Source: Echria macrotheca | Lineage: Eukaryota > Ascomycota > Sordariomycetes > Sordariales > Schizotheciaceae | Assembly (NCBI GenBank): GCA_030411725.1 | Contig: MU839838.1 | Coordinates: 1,302,001-1,366,000, forward strand | Length of the DNA: 64,000 nucleotides | Direction of reading: 5' to 3' | Shown: positions 10,126-21,495 of the stretch, in pieces | How the letters are laid out: each line of letters opens with the position of its first letter | Position numbering within the stretch: the stretch's first letter is position 1 | Notes under the pieces: model-generated | The model's input: the letters and a program-made list of their open reading frames with translations, nothing else | Told to the model about the DNA's origin: nothing | Databases searched by the model: none | Program-made: the position numbers and the translations under genes

Positions 10126-11347
10126 TATGATCTCTTGAAGAATCTCTCTTTGACAACGCTAATGCGCCGTGTGTTGCCCTGGGTAAAGTTTGTTTTTGCT
10201 CGCCCTAGTTCTACATGGACGGGGCCTCCCTATGACCCCTTTTATTTGCGCACGGCATCGGCGACGTTGGTCCCCTGACAATGGGATAATAGAGGTCTTT
10301 ATGTTCTTTCACGACGTGCCGGAAGTGGTATGGGGACACCAAGACAGGTGATGTGCCTTTTCCGGATGCGGCACAGTTGGGATTCTCTGGCTCATTGTTT
10401 GAATCCTCTCTCGACATGCCTTGGATGTGCAGAACAGAGCTGAGAGAAGTGTCTACAGACCCTAGTGAAGCCCTTGGCAAGCATAGTAAATCAACACATA
10501 TCGTGGCCAGTGATCTGCTGATATAGGCGAGTCCTAGATAGGTGGATAGACAATCAGGGATTGATAGGCGGAGGAGAAACACAAAACCTCAAATAGGTTG
10601 CTTCCTGTCAAGTTTCGTACCGCACCCCGAAGATTTCTTCGGTCCAACACTCCCCTCTCTGCTTGTCCTCAGAAGCTCCATCAGCATGTTCCATATTCGA
10701 AGTAGAGTTGAAGCTACCTACCTTATTCCGCGGTCACATGTCGGTTGAAGAATTGAGTTGCTTAGGTAGGTACACAGCGGGGTACAAAAAACAACATCAA
10801 GGGTCCTGACCCCCGCTGAACCCCGCCCGAGCTGCTGCTGCCCTGCTGAAACCGCAGGCTCGTCCCGTGCCGTCCGATAAGATGAACATCTGCATTCTTC
10901 ATCGTTCCTCGATATTTTCTCGGCTAACCTCCACACACACGTGAAGTCACCGGACGCCATCCGATTTGACCGTGTGGCAAGATCCTGCAGACCATGCAGA
11001 GCATTGGTGGGGGTTGAGTGTGTCGACAAGTTCCTGATAAGAACTGGTCTGGTGGCCGTCGTCAGTCCGCTGGCCAATCAATCCCAGGATGCGCGCTTCA
11101 GGGTCAGAAAACTGCTTCGGACGGGATGCAATGCATGCATCGGTCATCGAGCTGACGCCCAACAAGCGCGTCGGCGCCGGCCAGCCATCGACCTTGGAAG
11201 GCGGCCGTGGCGGCTACCCCGCCTTGACCGGAGAAGCCAAAACAGTGGGATCCCCCGCGGGGTCCATCAACCAGGGAGCCAGGTCGACCATCTCTCCACC
11301 CCAGCAACCCACATACATCGTCTCGATACTAGCTCGTCCGGCAGCAA
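10126..11347. other. Intergenic region between divergent genes
   Basis: A 1.2-kb spacer between the repeat-protein gene (minus) and the methyltransferase gene (plus). Short open frames occur on both strands without domain support. Two TAGGTAGG-type motifs lie near 10715 and 10765. Probably promoter sequence for both genes. Confidence 0.45.
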
Positions 11348-12644
11348 ATGGCGGACCTTCCGATCGAAGTCGATGCAGCCGTGAGTGGCCCTGTCTCAGA
11401 CACCCGAGACACTTGTGCATCTCGCCCTAACAACCCGGTTCCAGGAAATCGCAAACGATGGAGACTCTGCCATCGAAGAGCGCATGTATGTTGGACCCCG
11501 GCATAGAAAATTGCGGTATTAACAAACGACAGCACTGCCTACACGGCCTCGCTAACATCCGGCGTTACCGACTACCCCATCGAACATGGCCGCCGGTACC
11601 ATGCCTTCCGGCCGGGCGTCTACGCCATGCCAAACGACGAGGTTTGATCAGGAAGAAATTTTCTCGACAGCTCGGCAGCTAACTACTTGCAGAAAGAAAT
11701 GGACCGTCTAGACTTGATCCACCACATGATGATCAAGGGTGTCGGCGACAAGTATTTTCTCGCCCCTATCCCGGAATCCAGGCTCAAGAGGATCCTCGAC
11801 ATCGGCACGGGAACCGGCATTTGGGCCATCGAGATGGGCGACCAGTACCCAGGCGCCGAGGTTATCGGAAACGACCTCAGCCCAATCCAACCGGAATGGT
11901 GCGTTGTGGTGTTTTGAGATGGTGTCGAGATGAGCCTGTTCTGACCTCGACAGGGTGCCACCCAACGTCAAGTTCGAGGTGGACGATGTGGAGAGCCCCT
12001 GGATGTATGCCGAACCGTTCGACTTCATCTACTGTCGGTACATGGCTGCCTGCATTGCAGACTGGCCCAAGCTCATGAAGAGCGCATTCGAGTGAGTTGG
12101 CAGTCGGCCGCGTAACACGAGTTCTGGCTTGTCTGACATCCACCAGTAACCTCAACCCCGGTGGTTGGGCCGAGTTCCAGGACTACGACTTGCTGTATTA
12201 CTCGGAGGACGACACTCTCAAAGCCGACTCCAACACGATGAAGTGGCTGACGACGTTGCTGTCACTAACTGATAACCTCGGACGGACAGCTTCGCCCGGT
12301 CCGAAACAAGAGCAGTGGGTGAAAGACGCTGGGTTCCAGAATGTCGTCAGCAAAAAGTTCCGATTCCCCATCGGGCCATGGCCAAAAGACCAGAAGCTGA
12401 AGGAGCTGGGCATCTGTAACTTGGCACAGATTTTGGATGGTCTCGAGGCCTTCTCTCTGCGTCTCTTCTGTGATGTGGCTGGGTGGACCGTCGAAGAAGT
12501 GAATGTGTTGTTGGCCAAGGTTCGCCAAGAGGTGAAGGACCCCAAGATCCACATGCAGTTTGACTTGTAAGTGCCCTAACTTGCATATTCCCGAGATGCT
12601 GACTGAGATTTAGCTATGTCACGTACGGGCAGAAGCCCGAGTAG
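11348..12644 (+). CDS. LaeA-like SAM-dependent methyltransferase
   Basis: Seven exons: 11348-11380, 11445-11485, 11533-11641, 11693-11898, 11954-12091, 12147-12566 and 12614-12644, all with GT-AG introns in phase. The product is a class I methyltransferase of the LaeA/TAM type. The N-terminal part has YPIEHGRRYHAF, typical of this family. Motif I is ILDIGTGTGIWAIEMG, followed by an acidic end of strand 2 (GNDLSPIQP), DDVESPW, and the post-motif FDFIYCRYMAACIADWPKL then NLNPGGWAEFQDYD. No signal peptide or membrane segment is seen. LaeA itself is a nuclear regulator of secondary metabolism, but the family is large and many members act in small-molecule pathways. No polyketide or peptide synthase lies in the window, so the substrate is unknown. 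The short first exons are supported by conserved phase. Confidence 0.85.
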
Positions 12645-13204
12645 CCATCTCCTTATTTGTTCTTTTTGTAAATCTAGTCCAGCATTTCAGCTGCATCTTG
12701 GAATATTTACCAAATTGGTCTCAGTGTCCTCCACACCACCGGACCCCGCCAGAGAGGCATATCTCTAGGCAATTGGGCTATTGTGGACGGATTATGGGTA
12801 AGGTATAACCCGTCAGAGATGCTGTGCAACAATGGGTGCATCGCTCGACTTCTCTGAACAGACATGGATGCAACCCTCCTTTTCCTAAAGAAGATTTGGC
12901 CATACCACTCACAACCCAGGTGCACTCCTGCCAAGTCATGCACGATTCTGTGTAACGAGCACGACATAATACTAATGCATGAAGACCCCTGTCAGCATCT
13001 TCGTGTCACTGACCTCCTCGAGACCTTTCTTGACTGCGACAGTAGTGGAGGGTGGGAGGGGCAGGACTCGAAAGCCCTCCGAGGCCAAGCCGTGCTCCGT
13101 CTACCTATTACCTGGAGGCACCCTGGTGGTGTCTGAGTTCCTACACCTTCAACTTTACACCACACAATCTTATTTGAACCACCAGACAAAGCTGGGCCGT
13201 CACC
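12645..13204. other. Intergenic region
   Basis: 560 bases between two plus-strand genes with no supported coding sequence. It contains the 3' flank of the methyltransferase gene and the promoter of the epimerase-like gene. Confidence 0.45.
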
Positions 13205-14600
13205 ATGTCACCCCAGATATTCCTGTAAGAATCAGACCATGCAACAATCTCAACGAGGCTCATCTAACGCCCGAATAACAGCATTGGCGCCTCAGGGCAC
13301 ATTGGTGCGGCCGTCCTTCAAGCGTTGAAGGCGGCCTACCCAGACTCCAAGATCGAGGCACTTGTCCGCTCTGAGGACGACAGCAAGGACATTCGTGAAC
13401 GGTACCACACAACTGTCAACACAATCCAGGGCTCGCTTTCGGATCTCGGCGTAGTCGAAGCAGCTGCTTCCCAGGCCCAGATCGTCATCAGTATGTCCAA
13501 ACCAGACATTTCGGGGTAGTTATACATACACTCGAGACGCACTTACCCGTGTAACAAAGCCGAAAACGGGCTGGTCGACGGTCCCTTGAGCGTTCTCACT
13601 GTTGATTTTCCGTAAATAAAAAACAACCGTTCATCGGACGACCCGGCAGGCTCAAATCCAAGCGCGCCCAAGCCCCCTTTTTTTTGCTTCCCTCCTCCCA
13701 CACATTTCACCCTCTCCTCCGCAAAGACTAAACTCACAAACCCCTTCCTCTCCAGACTGCGCCCCCGACGTACCCAACTCCGAAGGCATCTCCGCCATCC
13801 TCCGCGGCCTGTCCTCTTCCCCGTCCCCCCACAAATTCTACATCCAAACCTCGGGCGCCGCCCGCGTCTGGGACGCCCCTCCCAACGGCAACACCCCCGG
13901 CGCCAAGATCTGGGACGACATATCCGACCTCGATTCCCTGCCCACAAACACCACGCACGCAGAGCAGGATGTCCAAGTCCAGACCGCCTCTGCCTCCACC
14001 TCTGCAGGAGTACACACGGCGATCATCTCGCCTACTTTTGTGCTCGGACGCTCGCCGAGCCGGACGCACAAGGCGCCGATTGTCTTTCCGTTTTTGGTGA
14101 ATGTCATCCGCGAGGTGGGCGGGCTGTTTACGGTCGACAGGGGGGAGAACGTGATGGGTTTTGTTGATACCGAGGCGCTGGCGGGGTTGTACTTGGCTCT
14201 TGTGGCGGATGCTGTGGCGGTCTTGGATGGGCGGAAGGAGGTGGATGGGGAGGAGGAGGTCTGGGGGGCGAGGGGGTTTTATTTCGCGGCTAGCTTGGAG
14301 ATGTCGTTTCGTGAGTTTGTGGAGAAGTGGTTCGGGCCTGCGTTGGAGAGGGCTGGGGCGGGTGGGTTGTTGGGGACTGATGGGACCAAGGAGGTGACAG
14401 TCGAGAGGGTTACGGAGATTATTATGGGGAAGCTGGGGAGTGGGATTGTTGAGACGCTCTGGAGTCGGCATATTGCTGAGGGGTTTGGGACGAGTATGAG
14501 GGTCAGGGGGACGAGGGCGGAGAAGGTGTTGGGGTATCGGTGGGTGGAGGGTTTGCCTGGGTTGGGGGACGCTGTTGAGGCGGTGCTGGAGGTTGTTTGA
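13205..14600 (+). CDS. NAD(P)-binding epimerase-like (extended SDR) protein
   Basis: Three exons: 13205-13224, 13282-13490 and 13756-14600, giving 357 residues. The first exon of only 20 bases plus exon 2 rebuild the Rossmann start SPQIFLIGASGHIGAAVLQAL, with the Gly-x-x-Gly-x-x-Gly dinucleotide loop. After the second junction the chain continues IVINCAPDVPNSEGISAILRGL, then Y-I-Q-T-S-G-A (end of strand 5) and a substrate-side part with IISPTFVLGRSPSRTHKAP. This order is usual for atypical/extended SDR proteins of the NmrA-like or nucleoside-diphosphate-sugar epimerase group. I do not see a clear catalytic YxxxK, so oxidoreductase activity is not assured. Intron 2 is 265 bases, the longest in the window. 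No signal peptide, so probably cytosolic. Confidence 0.8.
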
Positions 14601-15636
14601 ATTGTCTGATGTGTACCTAGGTATGTGGGGAGAGGGGGGGCGAGAGGAGGTTCCTGTCAGAAATATGAGGCCTATCAGAACTCTAGTCAGTAAGGGACTG
14701 ATTGGGACCATCTTTCTTTTGACCGGGTGACGATTTCTTTCTTCATACCTGCGTTTTTCTTGCTGTAGGACAAGATGATATGGGTGGATAGCAATGAGTT
14801 ACGCACTGTAGGGCCGGAAAAGAGCACCCCATGCAGGATAGCAGGCAGGCACGCACCACAGCGCCTGTGTTTAGCCACGGCCATAGGGTCATCCTCTTTT
14901 CTACCAAACAAGGATCTTTACCTTAGTAGTGGGGGCTCTGTCGGCGACCACGGTGGTTCCAGTCCACAACCTACTTAATACCTTCTCTTCGTTGTTATAA
15001 GTTCTTCTTCGTTGTGAGCGATCTTGTGCTCTCCTACCTTGCACGATATGATTGCCTTGGATTTGATTGCTACGATGCTCGCTATTGTGTTGCGAGTGGG
15101 TGTTGTACCCTCGATATTTGTTTCGGTTCGTTTGGTTATCGATATTTTGGTATCTCCCGTCTTTTCCTCGTCACAAGTATACGACGCCCCGTTGCAGTTG
15201 GCAAATGCGATGATTTTTCTGCGAGTTCGTGGGCACTACGATGACGATTCGGAGTTTTGAGTACCTTATATCCACGAGTACAAGCACAAGGTCACGATAT
15301 ACTGGCTCTTCTCGGGCCGTTTGGCACCTGTATGATTGCCAGGAGACGAGCATGGGATTAGTCAGTATTTCAGAGAGCATTAGGAGAGTTGGGCATCGTG
15401 GGCATGGCACCGGGATCGCTGCCATTTCTCCTCCCCCTTGGGGAAGGAGTACCGTCGTGGGATAGCAGGAGCACACAGACCATCCACAACCACCAGTATT
15501 TAGCCAGCCGTCAGGGCCCATCTTCCTCTTCAACAAAACAAGCATCCTTACTAGTCTTTCAGCACTCAGTTTTTCTTCTCCGATCGGCGTCTTGACAGTT
15601 AATCACCAGCTGCACGACCTGAAATCAGACCTCCGC
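14601..15636. other. Convergent intergenic region
   Basis: About 1 kb between the ends of the epimerase-like gene (plus) and the HET gene (minus). Several short frames near 15000-15600 have no recognisable content. I see no element with terminal repeats. Confidence 0.45.
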
Positions 15637-17535
15637 CTAAATCAAATACATCTTCTTTACTTCGCGGTTCTCCTGAAACGCCTCTCCATTCATCATGCCG
15701 TACAAGTAACATGGCCCAACCAGTATGTACCGGGCCAACGTCTGCACACCTTCCGCTTTCCGCAGCACCACCGGCGTCGGACACCCCAAGAGCACGGCGA
15801 CATAGTCCCCTGCTTGGCATTCTGGAGGCCCGGTACCAATGTGCTTTCCCTCGGCGATAAAGAACGGAGGAATGGTGCCGCCGGCGACATGGCCGCACCG
15901 GTAGAGGTATTCGGTGCGGAAGGCTTCCATCTCCTGCTGATTCGAGCGCATGGCCAAATATTCGGCGGCCAAGGGCACTCCCCCTTGTGGGTCCAAGTCG
16001 TTGAGCGTATGGCGTTCGAGAAAGTCCAAGACATCGATTTGGGAACCACTAGGCAGGTTATTATTCAGGTCCTCCAGCTCTCGACAGAAGCCGAAAGCAA
16101 GCCGCTTCATCCAGTCACGATTCAACTCTGTCTCGTCTTCCGTCTTTCCGACGAGAAAATCCTTGTGCTCAAAGATGGTGGTGCTGAAGAAGGCGTGTAT
16201 TTGCGACATGCCCGACGGGTGTGGCTCGATGGAACCGAGACTGGTGATGGGTGAGAGCGCGTTAGTCTTGCTAGTAGGAACGATAACCTCGGTAATGGTG
16301 TCGATGACGACGCCCTTGACACCGAGAATAAGGCTACCCGTGGGAGATATGTTGCTAGGCACTGCATAGTGGCCCGGTTGGCCCTCGGAAGCGTTAAAAT
16401 GCCCGACGTGGTAGCCCGCGAGTAATCGAATGTCGCTGCCGGTCGCCCCTCGCAGATCTGGAACCCACGATGGTATGTTGAGATCAGGGCCGCGCGACCA
16501 GATTCCGGCCGTCAATAGGGGCGCCAAATTTTGATTCGCCTCAATGATACGGACCGCGAAGCTGGTGTAGACCTCCCGAACCGACTTGGAATAGTCAATG
16601 GCCGAGTCCTCATCCAACCCTAGCAGCTTCAGCGTCTCGGCGGACTGCTTCCAGACACCGACCAAGGCGTATATCTTGTCCCTGGGATCCGCTGATTGCA
16701 GCGAGCGAGTTGGTTGCAGGACGTTGTCGGGAACACTCGCGTCCTGTGGCGTCATGAAGAGATGACAAATGTTGAAGAGAGCTTCTCGCAGCTGTAAGAT
16801 GTAGGGGTGCTTGGCCTGAACGGGGAGCCAAATATGAGGATCCTCGGCCGCCGCGTCGAGACACTCAAACACTCTCCACGAGATGGCAAAATGGCCACAC
16901 TGAACAATGGCCTCCTCGGCAAGGACGACTTCCTGGAAGATCCACATCCGGCGCCAATACGGACGCTTCAGAATATTGGTCATGGCCAGGCAACCCTCGG
17001 GGTCGTCGACGAAAGCCAGAGCAAATTGCATCCCATGGGCCTGGCGACTCTCAATCAAGCTTCGACCAAGGGGGATGTCGACGTCGAGGCCCTTTGTCGT
17101 GCACAGATGCGGCTTCAGACACTGCCACAGCAGCTTGACGGCGGATGCGGTTTCATGGTCGGATTCGCCGAGCCAGATACGGACAAGGTCGGCGCACCGG
17201 TAGATTTCACCCATATACTTGACTTGGTGGTTGCGCTCCTCGGTATTGGCCTGGTTGATGCAAAGCGCATCGGCCCAGATCACCTTGGTGTCCCGTGTAT
17301 GGCGGAGATGCCGCAGAGCTGCTGCGAGATTCCGCGTGACCGGGACCAGGACGAGGTCGACCGAGATGAGGACTGTGTCGTTGGGATCGCCCCAAACATA
17401 TGAGAGAGCCTCGTATGTTTCGCCCGAATCGAATCTGTGTGTGCTTAGGCGTACCGCGATCGGCGACGCGAAATCGGGGGCTGGTTCGAGGTTGAGAAGT
17501 CGAAATTCTCCTCGCTCTAGCTCGGCGAGCACCAT
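15637..17535 (-). CDS. Heterokaryon-incompatibility (HET) domain protein
   Basis: A single exon of 632 residues. The HET domain occupies roughly residues 35-190 and shows its standard blocks: YEALSYVWGD, then a non-catalytic spacer, VIWADALCINQANTEERNHQV and M-G-E-I-Y-R-C-A. HET proteins are TIR-related modules that trigger programmed cell death after fusion of incompatible hyphae, although many paralogues have no known role. The C-terminal 400 residues carry no recognisable repeat array such as WD40 or ankyrin, which is usual for the most common HET architecture. The ATG at 17535 gives the typical short lead (EFRLLNLEPAP) before the domain. Specificity cannot be inferred from the sequence. 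Confidence 0.92.
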   Translation of the reverse strand: MVLAELERGEFRLLNLEPAPDFASPIAVRLSTHRFDSGETYEALSYVWGDPNDTVLISVDLVLVPVTRNLAAALRHLRHTRDTKVIWADALCINQANTEERNHQVKYMGEIYRCADLVRIWLGESDHETASAVKLLWQCLKPHLCTTKGLDVDIPLGRSLIESRQAHGMQFALAFVDDPEGCLAMTNILKRPYWRRMWIFQEVVLAEEAIVQCGHFAISWRVFECLDAAAEDPHIWLPVQAKHPYILQLREALFNICHLFMTPQDASVPDNVLQPTRSLQSADPRDKIYALVGVWKQSAETLKLLGLDEDSAIDYSKSVREVYTSFAVRIIEANQNLAPLLTAGIWSRGPDLNIPSWVPDLRGATGSDIRLLAGYHVGHFNASEGQPGHYAVPSNISPTGSLILGVKGVVIDTITEVIVPTSKTNALSPITSLGSIEPHPSGMSQIHAFFSTTIFEHKDFLVGKTEDETELNRDWMKRLAFGFCRELEDLNNNLPSGSQIDVLDFLERHTLNDLDPQGGVPLAAEYLAMRSNQQEMEAFRTEYLYRCGHVAGGTIPPFFIAEGKHIGTGPPECQAGDYVAVLLGCPTPVVLRKAEGVQTLARYILVGPCYLYGMMNGEAFQENREVKKMYLI

Positions 17536-19001
17536 GTTTTTCCGTCTCTTGCGGGCAAGAAACCTGATGGAATAAGTGTTGTGTTATGATGGTATTCGGT
17601 TGGTGTTTGCCTGACTGAGCCAAGAACGGAAAGGCGGTACTGTCGCAGACCGATCACTAGGTGCAGCTGCGGCCGGTGTGTTTCCATCCGATTGGACGTT
17701 CCCGAAGAAGACAACAGCACTGCCCCAACAGCGCCCCAGAACGCGTCCATGATCTCGGAAGGAAAAAAAAGCCGGAAGATCAAGAGATCTATATCCACCC
17801 CTTGGACAGTTTCTTCACAGAATTCAGGCCTAACGTCTATCCCTCATTTTCCACTGATGTGCTATCAGCTGGTAGAGCTCTACGCAGCCTGTCGCTGTTT
17901 GTACTACGAGCATGCCATTGACAGGTGCGCCGCGCACGGCAGGCCTGGTCACGGCATACAAAGACGTACTATCCTGATCGGCTACGCCTGTACCGAGCAT
18001 TCGTGCGCCATCTCCGGAAGCACCATTAAAGTCGGGATAACCGCGCGGAACGCGGGGTTCCTGATGCGGTATTGCCATAGGAGCCTCACACGCATGTGAC
18101 AGGAAGGTTGAGGCAACTCGCGGTCTTGCCTGACCAACAACACCTTACTAGGTAGGTTGGTAGGTAAGATGCCCTCCCAAAAGACCCTACCAAGGGGAGA
18201 GATGCCGACTAGAGCACACCAGGCCACAACGGAGCAAACAAAATATTCGCATGTGTCTTGCGGAGGGATGACACAAGGGTCTTTAGCGGCTGTCAAGTGG
18301 GGGCTACAATGAGGACGGAGGAAAGAGCACCAACAATATTCAGAATCTGTTGGTCAAGGAGGAGATGATAACGACAAGTCCGCCGCTGGGAAATCCAACA
18401 GAGTTGCATAAAACCGGAGCAGTGTTATGGGACCACGTTCAGGACAAAATTGTGAAAAGATGCGGTGCCCTTATCTCTTATCGGCGCCTTATCTTATCTC
18501 TTATCTTATCGCGCAACCCCGCCTCACCACCACATAACGTGGATGCTGCACGCAGGGTTTTGCTTCTCTTTTCTCTTCTCTTCAGCTTAGGATCTTCAAA
18601 CCTAGTGAATAGAGACCGCTTTTGCAACGGTTTAAGCCACTACGTGACAAAAATCCCACCACTCACAGAAAAAAAGAAAAAAAGAAAAAAAAAAAAAAAC
18701 CCGGGCGATCTGCATCCGCAAAAGCTGGCGGGTGTTTTCGGCTGGATGGGTATATTCACCTGAACCGGGTGCGGAAAAGGTTGAAAAACAAGGGTTCTCC
18801 GCACCGTCTTGCGCGTCACCAACGCGGTGTTGCAGATAGAATAATACGCATCTTCTCGGCGTTATGAGGCGTCTCATACCCTAAAAGAGGTCATATCCTT
18901 TCTTCAATATAGATATCTGATCAACCCCATACCCGCAGTGTTCGAAATTGCTTCTCCAGTCGAACCAGGTACCCGGGTCTGCCTAACATCTAGCTCTCAA
19001 G
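17536..19001. other. Intergenic region, divergent HET / pectate lyase
   Basis: A 1.47-kb spacer between a minus-strand gene and a plus-strand gene. It contains TAGGTAGG-type motifs near 18150, a cluster of six TTATC/GATAA sites at 18471-18510 and a purine (A-rich) tract near 18669-18700. No convincing coding sequence. Confidence 0.5.
18471..18510. promoter_or_regulatory. Cluster of six GATA-factor sites
   Basis: Forty bases contain six TTATC pentamers (GATAA on the other strand), several directly abutting as TTATCTTATC. HGATAR elements are the binding sites of fungal GATA factors such as AreA/NIT2 (nitrogen) and SreA (iron). The cluster lies about 490 bases upstream of the pectate lyase start and 940 from the HET start, so a role for the lyase is inferred, not shown. 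Confidence 0.55.
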
Positions 19002-20236
19002 ATGCGGTCGGGATTCTCTTTATTCCTCCTCGCCACCATCCAGCCTCTCATCAGCGCACTCCCCCTGAACTCGTCCGAGCCGGCATCATGGGACATCGAG
19101 GGCTTCGCCAAGGACAACCCCCTCGGCACAACCACAGGCGGCGAGGGCGGTCCCACGGTGACGGTCGAGACCGCCGCCGAACTCAAGACCGCCGTGGCCG
19201 GGGACTCGCCCGCGGTGGTATACATAAAGGGCGAGATCGCCCTGCCGTCCCGCCTCAAAGTCGGCTCGAACAAGTCCGTCATCGGCGTCGGGAGCTCGGC
19301 ACACATCACGGGCAGCGGGATTGATATCTACAGCAGGACGAACGTGATCATTCGCAACGTGAAGATCAGCTTCATCAAGGGGAACGACGGCATCACGATT
19401 CGCAACTCGACGCGGGTGTGGGTTGATCACAACGAGTTCGAGTCGGACATCACGCAGGGACCTGATGCATTTGTTCGTTTTCCCCTACCAATTCTTTTTT
19501 TTTTTTCCTTTTTTCTTCTTCAGATCAGCAGATCGTATCGTCGTGTCGTGTGCCAAAGTTGATTGACACCCCCGAAACAAAAAAAAAAAGGACGGCCAAG
19601 TCGACATCATCCGCGCCTCGGACTGGATCACGCTCTCGTGGAACTACTTCCACGACCACTGGAAGTCGTCGCTCGTCGGGAACGACCCTTCCTTCCGCGA
19701 CCTCGATTTCGGGCATCTGCACGTCACGTATCACCACAACCACTGGAAGAACGAGGGCACACGCGGACCCGCGGGCCGGTTCGGGCATCTGCATGTGTAC
19801 AACAACCTGTACGAGGATTATTTGTATCAAGCGCTGCACTCGCGGTCGGACAACCAGATGCTTGTCGAGGGGAATGTGTTTAGAGGGAAGACGAGGGAGG
19901 CGCTGAGTACGTATGGCCTGGTGATTCCGGATGATTCGCCGAATACGTGTGTCTGTGGGGATGAGGAGATAGATGGGTTTGCGAACTTGGGCGCCGGTGA
20001 GTTTTTTTTTTTTTTTTTTTGGGGGGGGGGGGTTTCTCCTTCGCATTGGATTTGTGTGTATTTGTGTCGAAGCTGGCTGACGTGAAGCAGAAAATGATTG
20101 GGGATCGGCGACGGTGAATATCACGCAGGTGGGAACATTTGATAAGGCGCCGTACGAATATATCTTGACGCCGTTGGCCTCGGTGGCGTCCGTGGTTGAA
20201 CAGGGGGCAGGTGTGGGTAAGATTGGAGATTTGTAA
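19002..20236 (+). CDS. Secreted pectate lyase, polysaccharide lyase family 1
   Basis: Three exons: 19002-19472, 19591-19996 and 20091-20236, giving 340 residues. It begins with a signal peptide (MRSGFSLFLLATIQPLISA). The enzyme cleaves de-esterified homogalacturonan by beta-elimination outside the cell. The PL1 parallel beta-helix is recognised by NVIIRNVKI, the VWVDHNEF block, the Ca-binding Asp region (DGQVDIIRASDWITLSWNYF at the second exon start) and the block R-G-P-A-G-R-F-G-H-L-H-V-Y-N-N, which has the spacing of the family R-x-P-x-x-R-x-G motif that carries the catalytic Arg. Length fits fungal PL1 without a CBM. Both introns contain long homopolymers, and the first has a weak donor (GTTCGT), but both joins keep phase and the family blocks. 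A GATA-site cluster lies upstream. Confidence 0.92.
20002..20032. repeat. T19-G12 double homopolymer in pectate lyase intron 2
   Basis: A run of 19 T followed directly by 12 G, starting 5 bases after the intron donor (GTGAG). Uncommon and likely length-variable. It does not touch coding sequence. Confidence 0.8.
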
Positions 20237-21443
20237 GATAAGGTATAGGAGGGTATCACGAGCCCCATTTCCCATCAATAACATATACAAACTGCTGGTC
20301 ACCCCTCCCATTACGACGCTTTAAATACAACTTGTCAACATCGACCCCATCGATCATGCGTACCTAAAACCTCACATTAGTACTCTCCACCTGTATCTGA
20401 ATGCAACAGGCTGGAGTCTTACATTCAAGGCAGTCACGTCCCCCACATCCCATTGCTTGGTAGGCTCTTCTCTACGGGAACAGCTCTCTGGCAAAGATTC
20501 TGGTTCTGAGAATGAAATACCGGTAAGTACGTGGAACATGTAGTCCGTCATACAGATTCTCGTACCAATCTATATGCCACATGAAAGCCTCAGCTGCCTC
20601 GAGTGATTACTGACTAGTGATGTCTATGACTAAATGTGCGCCTATTCATTTTCAACTACTTTTGTCCGCTGATAAGAATGAATCCACCCGGCATACGAGT
20701 CGTCCCATTCCGCTCGATGAAGACGGGCCGCCATCTCCCAGGTACTACGGGTCAGTTGTGACAACGCAAAAATCCGGCCTTGCGACGCACGTTCACGAAC
20801 ACTCTGGCGGCGGTTCTCTCAGAACCGAGCGAGCCCAAGCGATAGAGTATTGCAGTTCGGCGATATTGATCTGGTGCTTGAATATGTGTGAATTCCTCGA
20901 CTCATAGTTCCAGTGCACGTGTCCAAGCCCATATTGTCGTTCTGGCTTTGCCGATGCCAGATGTGACTGCCAATAATGGGACTTCTCGGTGCCGTCACCG
21001 AGGGATTTCCACGTGATAAATACCAACAGCCGTCCATCGGGCCGACCTGGAACGGCATCGGGGGCTATGTTAACGGCATAGTCGGTATAACAGCGTGGAC
21101 AGCATTTCCTATGGCCTGTTAGCGTGCTTGTATTCGAAAGGGGTAGGTGCCCTGAATACGTACAAGGCACCAAACGCGATACTATCGGGACACATGCAGT
21201 CGACCACGTGGAATAGTGCACACCAAAGCCGCTTGTTTATAGAAGCGCTGCCGGGTAGTAAGGGCGCGATCTCGCTATCCAAAGAAGCTATAGGTAGCGA
21301 GAAGGCAGCGATTCGGCGAGCTACCTCTACATCAAACCTCTGGTAAAGACCAAAGCTGGCCATGTTCGGTACGAGAAAGGAATATTCATCGGCCCACCGG
21401 AGGTGTTTGCAGATAGGGTCGGCATACGTAATAACATAGCCGA
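20237..21443. other. Intergenic region left of the transposon
   Basis: About 1.2 kb with no supported gene. A minus-strand frame of about 84 codons near 21109-21363 has an ATG but no recognised domain. It ends at the transposon target site. Confidence 0.4.
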
Positions 21444-21451
21444 TTTCGTAA
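21444..21451 (+). repeat. Left target-site duplication of the inverted-repeat element
   Basis: TTTCGTAA, identical to the 8 bases directly after the right terminal repeat (22085-22092). Confidence 0.85.
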
Positions 21452-21495
21452 GAGGATGTTTCGCCTCACTGTAGGATTTGTCTTTTCTCACTGTA
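21452..21495 (+). repeat. Left terminal inverted repeat
   Basis: 44 bases starting GAGGATGTTTCGCCTCACTG and ending TTCTCACTGTA. It pairs with 22041-22084 with one mismatch (T versus C at position 9). Confidence 0.88.

Noticed and set aside
9585..10130. A plus-strand frame rich in Gly-Ala-Leu repeats opposite the Pro-Lys-Ala gene
   Set aside because: It is the complement of the 9-base array. The minus-strand product has a nuclear-localisation-like region and a plausible start exon, the plus-strand one has neither.
14601..15600. Possible small genes in the gap before the HET gene
   Set aside because: Frames of 60-120 codons on both strands, no ATG context, no splice pairs and no recognisable sequence.
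11348..17535. A secondary-metabolite cluster around the LaeA-like methyltransferase
   Set aside because: The methyltransferase, SDR-like and HET genes are adjacent, but there is no backbone synthase, terpene cyclase or dimethylallyl transferase in the window.
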